Below are positions 21,585-32,100 of a stretch of DNA of 64,000 nucleotides, one piece after another. The DNA lies in assembly GCA_009760855.2 (NCBI GenBank), contig WPIO01000020.1, positions 1,830,001-1,894,000 on the forward strand, in the 5' to 3' direction. The first letter of the stretch is position 1; every line of letters starts with the position of its first letter. This DNA comes from Cristatella mucedo. Taxonomy: Eukaryota; Bryozoa; Phylactolaemata; Cristatellidae. A program made the position numbers and the translations under genes. The notes under the pieces were generated by a model, which ran no database searches, was not told where the DNA came from, and saw only the letters and a program-made list of their open reading frames with translations.

Positions 21585-24500
21585 GTTTCGCTCGATCTTT
21601 CGGCAGCTTTTGACACTATCGACCACCAAGTTCTTCTTGAGTGCCTCTCATCCCGCCTGAGCATCACTGGCACCGCATTATAATAACAATAATGATAATA
21701 TTTCACTTGATAACGCGCCCTCAGAGAACTTAATCTCTCTCTAGGCGCTTTACATTTGCTGCAAAGTGAAATGCAATTGAATGGTAAGTAAAATCATGCT
21801 TGAAAAACAAACGAAATGAATAACATGGTTAGGGGTGACATGCACAGGGTCAGCGTGCAAATGTGGTTAGTGGCAGCATGCACAGTGTCAGCACGCATAA
21901 GCACATCAAGGACGAATCACAGGGACCCACGAAATGCTGTCCTAATAGGTGTGTTTTTAGGTTCCTTTTAAATGTGGTCAGGTCAGGGGATGTTCTGACG
22001 CAGGTCGGGAGGGAGTTCCAGGCTGTGGGAGCATATGAACTAAATGCACGGTCTCCAAAGGATTTAAGGTTTGTACGAGGTATTTCTAGACTGTTGGATT
22101 CCGAAAAGCGGGTGGTACGATGCTTGGCCTGATGGGGTAGTATATCTGAGAGATAGGCTGGAGCCATATAATGAAGGGACCTAAAAGTGAGTGACAAAAC
22201 CTTGAAGTCAATCCGTTGCTTGACTGGTAGCCAGTGCAGGTCGGCGAGAAGTGGAGTAATGTGGCAACTGCGAAGCTCACGACAGACAAGCCTAGCTGCA
22301 GAGTTTTGCAGCAGCTGCAATCGCCTGATCGCACATGCTGGTGGGCCAAAGAGCAGTGAGTTGCAGAAGTCGAGACGAGATGTCACGAATGCATGGACAA
22401 ACTTGGACGTGGTATCTTTATCTAAAAAAGCCCGAATTTTAGCAATGTTATGAAGCTGAAAATAGGCAGATTTGACTGTGGAGCTGATATGGTCGTCTAA
22501 CGAGAGGTCGCTTTGGAATATGACACCTAGATTTCGAGCTGATTCAATTGGAGATATGCTGGCAGAGCCAATTTTGAGAGTCAGCCTTTCCAATCTCTGG
22601 ATCACACTGGGTTTGCCCATAACTAGTAAGTTAGTTTTATCATCGTTTAGTTTTAGAAAATTTGCTGCCATCCATGTGCGGATGTCATCAATGCATGCAG
22701 CAAGTGAGTTTAGAGAATTTGAGGTGCTCGAAGGCTGTGAGGGATCAAAGCAAAGGTACAACTGAGTGTCGTCCGCATAGTAGTGAAAGCCCAGGTTGTG
22801 CTTGGCAATCACACCAGCAAGAGGGAGAGTATAAACCGTGAAAGGAACCGACCTAGCACGGAGCCCTGACGTACCCCATATTTCAGAGGTACTTCAGATG
22901 ATCTTTGTCCATTCACGTCAGAACTCTAGAGTCTCCCACTGAGATAGGACCTGAAGCACTGCAGAGCAGTGCCAGTGATGCTCAGGCGAGATGAGAGGCG
23001 CTCTAGAAGAACTTTGTGATCGATGGTATCAAAAGCTGCCGAAAGATCGAGCAAAACAAGCAGAGACACTCTATCCATGTCTGCATTCCTAAGTAGGTCG
23101 TTTTATACCCTAAGCAATGCTGACTCTATGAAGTGATTAGCTCTAAAGCCAGACTGGAACTTACTAGCAAGGTGTGAGGTTTCGATATAGGAGTTCAGCT
23201 GGTCCGCCACGACCCGTTCCAGTGTTTTTGATAGGAATGGTAGAAGGGAAACTGGGCGGTAGTTGCTTAAGTTCGCTTGGTCTAGTGTAGCTTTCTTGAG
23301 AAGTGGCCTGACTACAGCTTTTTTGAACGGTGCTGGGACATGACCTGAGGCTAATGACATATTAATGATGTTGGTTATGCATGGCAGCAGCAGATCAATG
23401 CAACGTAGGAGCAGGACAGTGGGAATAGGGTCCAGAGGACTTGTTGTCTTCTTTGATTGAGATACGAACTTTAGGAGTAGATCACTAGTGACCTGCTTAA
23501 ATTGAATTACATTGAGGTGCAGCCAGGAACCGAGGAACAGCATTCTAGTGGGGAGGTTGTCATCGCAGGGATGGATTCCCTGATCTTGTCTATCTTCTGC
23601 ACAAAGAATCGAGAGAAGCGATCGGCTAGATCATCATTAGGATCATCAGGTAATGAGCTAAACTGGGAACGGTTGAGGAGATGGTTTATTGTCGACATCA
23701 GCATTTTTGGATTGTGCACCTGTGATTCAACAATGTTTTTATAGAAGCTAGACTTGGCCTTTGCTAGGATCAATTGGTACGACCTACGATAGTCTTCATA
23801 TGCCTGTCGATGGACAGTTAGTCCGGATCTTTTGTATGCTTTTTCAAGCTTTCGTTTAGTAGACTTGGCTAGTTTAATGTCTGTGGTAAACCATAGGCCG
23901 TCTGGGCGGGGCGCACAGTGCGCTTTGTCAGAGGTGCAAACTCGTCGAGCGTGTCAGCTAGTGTCGTGTTGTAGCTATCTACCAATGATGACAGATCGGA
24001 GGGAGGATTGAGCAGCAGAGGTGAAGCAGATATTTTCGCACGGACAGCATCGATGTCAAGGGTCTTGAGGTTTCGCGATTCACAGGTTATTTTAGAGGAG
24101 GATGTGGGCACACACTGTAGATTGAATGAGATCTGCATGTGGTCAGATAAGCAGGATTTGGTAATAATTGGTGATGACAAAGTGCAGTTGTATGAGAAAA
24201 CCTGGTCGAGTGTGTGACCCTTGATGTGGGTAGGGCCATGCACATGAGCCATAAGAGACAATGAGTCAGTCAATGCACGAAATTCGGTGCTGAAAGCGTC
24301 AGATAAGTTATTAAAGTGAACGTTGAAATCACCCATAACGAGGAAGGATCGATTGCATTGCAATGGCTCAGGTCCTATCTCAGCGGGAGACTTTGGAGTA
24401 TTGATGTGAATGGACAAAGATCATCCGAGGTACCTCTGAAATATGGGGTCCTTGGGGATCTGTGCTTGGTTCGGTGTTTTTCACGATTTATATTCTCTCT

Positions 24501-25268
24501 CTCTCTTCCCGATGTGATTTCCACGTGATTGCCATCCCGTCTTGAGTTCTGTAACCCATTTGCTATCCTGTCTTCAGTTCTGTAACCCACTGCTTGCTGG
24601 TCTACCGGTCGGTGCAATCAGGCTCTTACAGCTGGTGCAAAACTCTGCAGCCAGGCTGTCGTGAGCGTCGCAGTTACCACATCACACTGCTTCTCGACGA
24701 CCCAGACTGGCTCCCAGTCAAGCAACACATCGAATTCAAGGTTTTGTCAATCACTTTTAGGTCCCTTCATTCTTTGGCTCTAGCCTACCTATCAGATCTA
24801 CTCCCCATCAGGCTAAAGCATCGTACCACCCGCTTTTTGGAAACTAATTAACTTTTTACCCATACCTCGTACAAATCTCAAATCCTCTCGAGACGGTGCC
24901 TTTAGTTCGTATGCTCCAAAAGCCCAGAACTCACTCCTGACCTACGTCACGACATCTCCCGACTTGTCCACATTTAAAAAAAACTAAAAACGCATCTATT
25001 TATTATAGCATTTAGTGGGTCCCCGTGATTCGTCTTTTATGAGCATATGCATGCTGACACTCTGCATGCTGCTACTAACGGTACTTGCATACTAATCTTG
25101 GGCATGTCACCCCTAACCATGTTGTTCTTGTTGTTAATTCAGCATATAACCACTAATCATTCGATTGTTCTTCCTTTGCAGCAAATGTTAAGTGCCTAGA
25201 GAGAGAGAGAGATTGAGTTATCTGAGGGCGCTATATCAAGTGTACTTTAATTATTATATATAAATATA
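21585..25268 (+). mobile_element. L2-A copy split by an antisense L2-A (outer element)
   Basis: Two parts, 21585-21679 and 24355-25268. The left part encodes DLSAAFDTIDHQVLLECL and ends at ...SITGTAL; the right part resumes with LQWLRSYLSGRLWSIDVNG. Joining them at GCATT restores exactly the spacing seen at 16611-16635. The right part then has an internal deletion with a duplicated ATCCTGTCTTCAGTTCTGTAA-like motif, the C-terminal segment and the 3' hairpin at 25190-25245. Confidence 0.88.
21680..24354 (-). mobile_element. L2-A LINE nested antisense in another L2-A (inner element)
   Basis: The longest L2-A copy, 5'-truncated. It retains the end of the APE-type endonuclease: GDFN at 24322-24333 and SDH at 24139-24147. 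These are followed by the pre-RT (23773-23507), RT fingers (23543-23103) and an RT palm to C-terminus frame (22812-21850) with YADD at 22768-22779. Stops and frameshifts separate these pieces. Flanked by GCATT (21675-21679 and 24355-24359), it ends in hairpin and (ATT)n at 21680. Confidence 0.92.
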
Positions 25269-25534
25269 AATGAATATAAACATAAATAAAATATGCATTG
25301 CTAGGGTCTGCTAATGCCCTCGCGTTGTGCTTGTCTAGCCTACTTCCGGCTTTGAGTGCTCATCGTTCGCTCAGCTGAAGGTCAGAGTTGGCGCCACATG
25401 CTCTCCCACTACCGGCCATACGAAGCCAACGATTGGTGTATTCTTGGCGGGCGCTGCTGTATTGCTTCCCTTGTGAGTGCATTTAAGGTGGCGTTTTACG
25501 TGGCGTTTGCCTGCCGATCCCTATTACTAATACT

Positions 25535-25915
25535 AATAATAATGCATTTGAGATAGCGATCTCGGAGAGCTCAATCTCTCTCTCTAGGCACTTGACACTT
25601 GCTGCAAAGGAAGCAAGATCGGATGGTTAGTTGTAAAATGCTCAGTAAACAACAAGAATGAAATCGTTAGGGGTGACATGCACAGGGTCGGTATGCAGGT
25701 ATGGTTAGTGGCAATACGCACAGTCAGCACGCGTACACACATAAAGGTCGAATCAACGGGACCACTAAATGCTGCGTTTAGTTTCTTTTTAAATATGGTC
25801 AAGTCAAGAGGTATCATGATGCAAGTCGGGAATTAGTTCTAGGTTTTGGCAGCATACAAACTAACGAAACGGTCTCCAAAGGATTTGAGGTTTATACGAG
25901 ATCTGGGTAAAAAAT
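25535..25915 (-). mobile_element. L2-A 3' fragment
   Basis: Antisense hairpin (CTCTCTCTCTAGGCACTTGA on +) with an AATACTAATAATAATG tail, then 3' UTR and the end of the C-terminal coding region (FKKKLNAAFSGPVDSTF), diverged. Confidence 0.75.
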
Positions 25916-26444
25916 TAGATTCCGAAAGCGTCTGGACAAGCTGTGGCTGTCGGCAGTCTTCCTAACAGGAAATTCCTCTGAATACTCATGCCGGTCTAAA
26001 ACGGGCTGCTGGATTTTGCAGCGCCATGCAAATTTGAGTTCGTGCATTCGTCCCCACGTTCCTTCGAGGCTGTTGCTAAACGGTAGTAGGTAGGCGGCCG
26101 GTAGGTGGGAGGTCATTCGGTCGCAGTGTACAGCTTCCGCGTTCGACTGGTGCTGCTGCTGCTTTGGGTTGGCGTGTAGTGGTAGGCCGGTTGCCAGAGC
26201 GTACGTCCCTTCCACCGGGAATTATCGTGAGTACAGTTGCTCAGCAGCTCTTCAGCTAACTCGAGTACCGAAGTTTGGCGATAGGCGTCTGTCCGGTTCG
26301 CACGCGAAAGCGGATTGCCCTGTCGTGCGAATGTCAAATTGACTGGCCCTATGACCCCCCCCCCGTCATAGAAATGCAAACCTAGGTAGAATCTCTGCTT
26401 TAAACCCCTGCGTCTTAGAACTGGGGTCAGGTGCTCACTCTTCA

Positions 26445-26555
26445 CGATCCACGTCGGAAGTTATGAGTCCTGCAGTGCGCGATCCTTTATTGTCCACTGC
26501 AGGCTGTGGTTATAGCCGTCAAGGCTCTCCTACCGCTAAATAAATAAGGTAATTA
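26445..26555 (+). repeat. SINE-B fragment
   Basis: Head lost. The body GCAGTGCGCGATCCTTTATT, CCACTGCAGGCTGTGG, ATAGCCGTCAAGGCTCTCCTACCG and an AAATAAATAAG end are clear. As at 15648, it lies just upstream of an L2-A fragment. Confidence 0.65.
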
Positions 26556-26569
26556 CGTCAGCTAACATT

Positions 26570-27800
26570 CTTTTCTTGTTTTGCTGGATCTTTCGGCAGC
26601 GTTTGACGTCCAAGAGTATCAATTACCAAGTCCTTCTCGAGGCCTTTCATTTCTCCTCGGCATCGCCGGGACGGCACTGCAGTAGTTTAGGTCCTATCTC
26701 AGGAGGAGACTCCAGAACGTTTATATCAATGGGCAACAGTCTGAGGGCCTCTTAGTATGGGGTACGTACGGGCTCTGTTTTTGGTAGGCTTCCTTTCACA
26801 ATTCATACTTCAAAGTTCATACATTCAATCTTGACAATCTAATTGACAAGCACAATATATGCTTTCAATTTTGTATGCAGATGACAGACAGCTATACCTG
26901 TGCTGGACTCCCTCCCGGTTTTACACTGCGTTCAACTCCCTCAACTCCCTAGGTGGATGCATTGCTGAGAATCGCACTTGGATGGCAAGAAACTGTCTCA
27001 AATTGAATGACTATCAAACCAAGGTACTAGATATTAGCAAAGCAAGTGTTACTCTGGAATTGGAATACCTATCCCTCCAAATGGGCCCGACCAGCAGTCC
27101 TCTCTTGTTTCACTGCACGAAATTTGGGTTTCTTTTGGCAAAGTAACCTTTATACATTACCCTTGGTATGGACGACCGCTTCAGCTCCGCAGTCAAGGGG
27201 GGCCTTCTTTCAGCTACGAAGCATAGCAAACATGTCCAAGCCTATTCAAACATAGACACCCCATTGAAGTTGGTCCATGCATTTTTGACTACCCGTTTCA
27301 GCATCTCGAACTCACTACTTGCAGGTCTTCCCGACAATGCAATCCGGTGCTTGCAGTAGGTGCACAACTCTGCAACCAGGCTTGTCTGTCGTGAGCGCCG
27401 CAGCTGCCGCATCACTAACCGTTTCAAGCTGACCTTCGCTGGCTCCCCCATCAAGTAGCGTATTGATTTCTAGACTTTGTCACTCACTTACAGGTTTCTT
27501 CAATCTCTTGCTCCTCGCCTGCTGCAGCTCGAGCTGCTTTCCACTCAGGCCAGGCGTCGTACTGCCGGCTCTTCGGAATCAGGTCGAACCTTGACCTCAA
27601 ACCGACCTCAGAGATCCTTTGGCCATCTTGCCTTTATTACTTGTACTCCCAAAGCCTCGAACTCACTCCCGACTGACGCGCGCGTTGACACTGCACGAGT
27701 TGTCGCTGACCGTATTATCGCGCTTCCTGACTGCATATTTTAAGTGCCTAGATAGAGATCGAGTTTACTCTCCGGAGACGCTGCGTACATGTAATAATAT
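26570..27800 (+). mobile_element. Degenerate L2-A
   Basis: Recognisable RT pieces: LLDLSAAFD-like DNA at about 26580, a YADD-like YADDRQLYLC near 26873, MARNCLKLNDYQTK, and the VHAFLTTRFSISNSLLAGLP segment at 27270. It ends in a worn hairpin near 27740-27780. Many frameshifts mark it as older than the copy at 15807. Confidence 0.75.
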
Positions 27801-27829
27801 AATTTTTTTTAGGAAATAGCATGCGCCAG

Positions 27830-28678
27830 TGCAACGAAAGTGGCACTGGTACGGCTACCGGCTTATTAAATGCCTTGCAGGCCGGATGTCGTCGCGAAGC
27901 CTTCCTCTTCCATCTTGCTTAGGCTACCGCCGCTGCCACAGCGCACGCAGTAGCGCGCTTTGCGCTCCACCGCTAGCTCGGCCGCCGTCGCTCCGGAGAC
28001 GGAGCGACGGCGGAACGTAGACCTACCTCCATTTGGCGCTCGGGGAGGGCCTGAGAAGCAACATGCGGAGGAAATGGCGGCTCGATCGGCTCCGCCGCGC
28101 GGAGGCAGACGCTGAGCGACGCAGCGGGTACGCTCGTCCGCGGCGAGTGGCGGACTGCCTTGGGTGTTGGGCGCACGAGCCCGCAACGCAAAGAGTCCAG
28201 ACTGTTTCAAAGTAAGAGAGGGTGCGACCCGCGGGGTCGCTCCCTCGCGGTCAGCTCGTAGGATGCAGCTAATGCGAGGCTAGCCTTTCCTCCTCTTCTC
28301 CCCTCCCTCTCCGCTTTTACAATTCAAGTGCATGCTGGGTGTTTTCACGCAGCACGCGACGTCACAATTGCAGGCGCACAGCAGCAGGGCTACGCGCGGA
28401 AATTCGGCCGACGCATTCCACTAAGCGCGGAAATTCGGCCGACACATTTCACAAAGCGGTCCACCCGTTCAGTCTTTTGGTCTACGTTGCTAGGCGTCGG
28501 CTACGGTCACGCTCCAGCGAGCTCGCGCGACGCAGCACGGAGGCTGCGGTGGGCGGTACGGCCTTCGCGCATTGATTTATTAATAGCAAAAGTGCGGTCA
28601 GACAGGCTAACTCATCGCAGCAGCGCTCGGCAACGCTTCCTGTCGGCAGTCGTTGTGTCATTGCCGTCGCCGCGTCCA
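27830..28678 (+). promoter_or_regulatory. GC-rich 5' flank/promoter region of the JmjC-TPR gene
   Basis: GC-rich, CpG-rich DNA directly upstream of the first coding exon, free of L2 and SINE sequence. It contains a 31-bp tandem duplication at 28394-28455. No TATA box or defined start site is visible, so the extent is an estimate. Confidence 0.45.
28394..28455 (+). repeat. 31-bp tandem duplication in the promoter region
   Basis: Two copies of GCGCGGAAATTCGGCCGACG-type sequence, starting at 28394 and 28425. The core GCGGAAATTCGGC recurs once more in intron 1 at 29335-29347. Confidence 0.8.
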
Positions 28679-29166
28679 ATGGCTCGGGGGAAGAGTCAAG
28701 CACACGGCGACAGACGGATGTCCGCGTTTCGGCGAGCTATCGTGACGGCGGCGGGGCTGGTCTGCTTGGCGCTCGATCTCGCCGCGGCCCGGGGCGGAGG
28801 CAACGGCGGCGACGTGAGCGACAACGGCGGCTGGCTCGAAGCGACGCCCGCGGAGGCGGAGAAATACGCGACCAAGCGGTGCCACGTCGACAAGGTGTTC
28901 GCCGACGAGCTGAGCTCGGGCAGGTTCGAGCGCGAGTACAAGTTCAAGAAGCCGCTCATAATCAAGTTCCGCGGCGGGGCAGCGGACTGGTGCGACGTGG
29001 ACAAGTGGACCGTCGCCGGCATACGCGACGCGTACGGCCAGTGGAACGTGACCGCTGGCAAGTCGATCGAGATCGTCTACACCGGCGGCCGGCCAGACAT
29101 GTTGACATCGTTCGACAAGTTCGTGAGCGAAATGAGAACGAGCGCCCTGACGAACGCCGACCCGAC
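28679..29166 (+). CDS. JMJD8: Exon 1 of the JmjC-TPR gene (signal peptide, start of JmjC region)
   Basis: Starts at ATG 28679 (second in-frame ATG at 28718) and ends in phase 2 at AC/GTGAGT. It encodes the signal peptide and the JMJD8-type N-terminal block with RCHVDKVFADEL, FKKPLIIKFRGG and SFDKFVSEM. The JMJD8 family has a comparable cysteine-containing start and PVI-type strand here. Confidence 0.85.
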
Positions 29167-32100
29167 GTGAGTTTCGATCGAGCCGACGGCGGCGGCTCGT
29201 GGGGCGGGGCTAGCGAGCAGGCGCGCTGGCGCCCAGACAGCAGCCTGCGAACTCGGGAGCGTCGTCGACCGCTCGGTGGGGCGAGCCTGCGGTGGCCGCC
29301 ACCGCTGCCCACCGCTACCACCTTCTGTTGGCGTGCGGAAATTCGGCGGTGGCTGCGAGCGGCTGCTCGCGAAACAGACGCTTCCGCTTTCGGCTGGCCT
29401 TTTGGGAATCCCTTGTTGTTTACTTTTTCGGTCCGAAATGTCGTTGAGCGTCGACCCATCCGAGAGATTCTTCGGGTGGTCCCGTCAAGCTACTTCCCCG
29501 GATTGCTCTGAGCTGGGCCATGGAAGCCGCTGAGGCTGGGATGCCGACGAGACAGGTCAAACGCTGCGCTCTGTAGGCCTGAGGGGAGATGTTGACATCG
29601 CCCGGAAGTTACGTACGTGTATGCACGTGTCGGGTTGTCAGCCTGTGCTTTGCTCAACCCGAAGACCAACCAGGACACGCTGGCCATATGGCATCGGCAG
29701 GCTTAAGTCGGGGTTGCTGGGTTACGGGGTTGCCAGCGGATTACTGGTACTAAGACCTGCACTTAAAAAGCGCTGCAATTGCCGCGGCGGGACTAAAGAT
29801 CGTCGAATTCTTAACTGTTTTAGCTTATTTGTCTCTGGCTTAAGTATCATATAATAGGGCAACTAGCGTCAGGCGTGAGGGAGAAACGAAGGGAAGGGGT
29901 GTAGAGAAAGGAGATCGGGAGAGGGAAGTAAGCGAGAGAGAGAGAGAGAATGGTGAGGGGCAGTAAGAAGAGATGGAGGGAGAGAGGGAAGTAAGAGAGA
30001 GGGAGAGAGGGGAAGGAGGAGTGAGAGGGAGAGAGGAGAGAGTAAGAGAGGAAAAGGGGAATACGAGGGAGGGAGGGAGAGAAAGAGGGAAATGGGAAGT
30101 AAAAGAGGAAGAGAGAGAGGAAGGAGGAGGTGAGAGAGAGAGAGTAAGAAAGAGGAAGAAGGGAGAACGAGAGAGGGAGGGAGGGAAAAGGAGAGTAGGA
30201 GAGAGGGTGAGAGGGAGAGAGAGAAGAAGGATGAACGACGTTTTAATGCAGTTTGGAGTTGCCTCTGAGGTATAAGAATGTTGGCAACAGACGTTCGTGT
30301 CTTCGTGAAGGATGAACGACGTTTTAATGCAGTTTGGAGTTGCCTCTGCGGTATAAAAATGTTGGCACCAGACGTTCCTATCTTCGTGCACCCGTCGCCG
30401 GGAAACCTTATCGACGGACATTTGGATGTGCACTGACTTGATGACATTTATAAAGAAGCTAAAACCCACCTAATGCTCACAGCATTTTCCGTCGTTGCGA
30501 ATTCTTTAGTGTGCTTATGAGTGCTAAAATTGTGCATTGTATCACAAATCAATTCACATGATTCTTTTCCAGCATATGCAAATTGCCAACAGGGAGATTT
30601 AGTTCTCCTATGGTGTTATATAAGTTCGTTATTATTATTATTACCAATGAAAGAAGTGTGCACTCTCTTAAAGAAAGACAAGACAGAAATTGGATGCCTC
30701 TTTGGCTGGGCAGGCACCTAGTTCTCAAACATTCGATCGTGTTTCCTTTGCAGCAAATGTAAGGCACCTGGACAGAGATTTGAGTTCTCTGAGGGAGCAT
30801 TATCAAGTGTGTAATTATTATTATCATCATTAAACAGCGCGGTCAGCAAAGTAGAGTTCTGAGGGTTAACCGAGCTCTCAAATCTGGTTGCGGCTCGAGT
30901 ACTCGAGCAGTGCTAAAAAGTAGTAATACTGTATAGTGAGCCACAGGTCCAGAACCAGAAACCCACGCAGGCGCTTGGCAGCTCGCTGCAAAAGAGGCAG
31001 TAATCAAGTGCAGATGACATGGAAGTGTCACGCTAAGACAAACATGCAAATGCACACAGGAAGACTCTCGTGGCCACTGAGTCGTCTTACTAGCTAGATA
31101 TCTTATTAATATGAATTCCTAACCTACGTAGACAATCTCGATCAAGCCTCCATCGAGCCCCGTTACTGCATGAAATATGCAATAGTAGCTCAATCGCGAT
31201 TACCGGATTAGCCTTGTCCTGCTTGCGTCATTGCAGGACTCGAAGTCAAATTAATAATAACAATAATATTATAATGCATTTGCACGGCGCCTTCAGAGAA
31301 CTTTCATTCTCTCTAGGCACTTTACATATGCTGTAAATGAAGTATGGTCAATTGGTTAAGAGTTCTTGCTTTGTCACAAGTTTCTTGCTTTATCTTAAGG
31401 ACTTTTGGCAACATATGCTCATATGCTGCACACATTCTTATAAAAATGAGGTGCTCTTGACCTAAGTCTTCCTAATTATCCTTACTACTTTTGCTGCTGA
31501 TTTCCGGTGCGTTTTGTGCGGCGGAACTGCGGTGCACCTGCTCTTCTCGAGCTTTTGTTATGTCGAGCTTTTGTTATGCCGGAATCGGCAAGCGATGGCA
31601 GATAAAGAAAATGCTTGGGTTTGAATGCACTGTAGTACATTACTTTGTAGAAATATTGAGTCCTTTCGGTGTAGTGACAGCATGTACACTATACTAGGAG
31701 CTGCCTAAGAAAGCCGTACTGGAGTTAAAAACTACTTTTAAGAGGCGGGGCTTAAAACTACCCGTACGTACCCTTAAAACTACCCGCGTGCTGGGGCATA
31801 AAGCTACCTGTAGGAGGCGTGTCAGAGCTTAGAACTACCGGCAAGATACATGCCGTAGCCAAGAGCGAAGAGGCATTCTAGGGCTAAAGGTAACTGATAC
31901 ACACTGTGGGCATTGATATGAACTATCGCACCACGCGTTCAGATAACGTGTACGTTGCTTGCACTACTCTAGGTGGACAGAAAAATAACTCAACATTTCT
32001 CTTAAATATATATTTGCATAAAGCTGAAATATCTAGGACGTTTGAATAAAAGAGGCTAGTAGAACTTACTTGTTTGCTGCAGAGGTTGTGTTTTTAGGCA

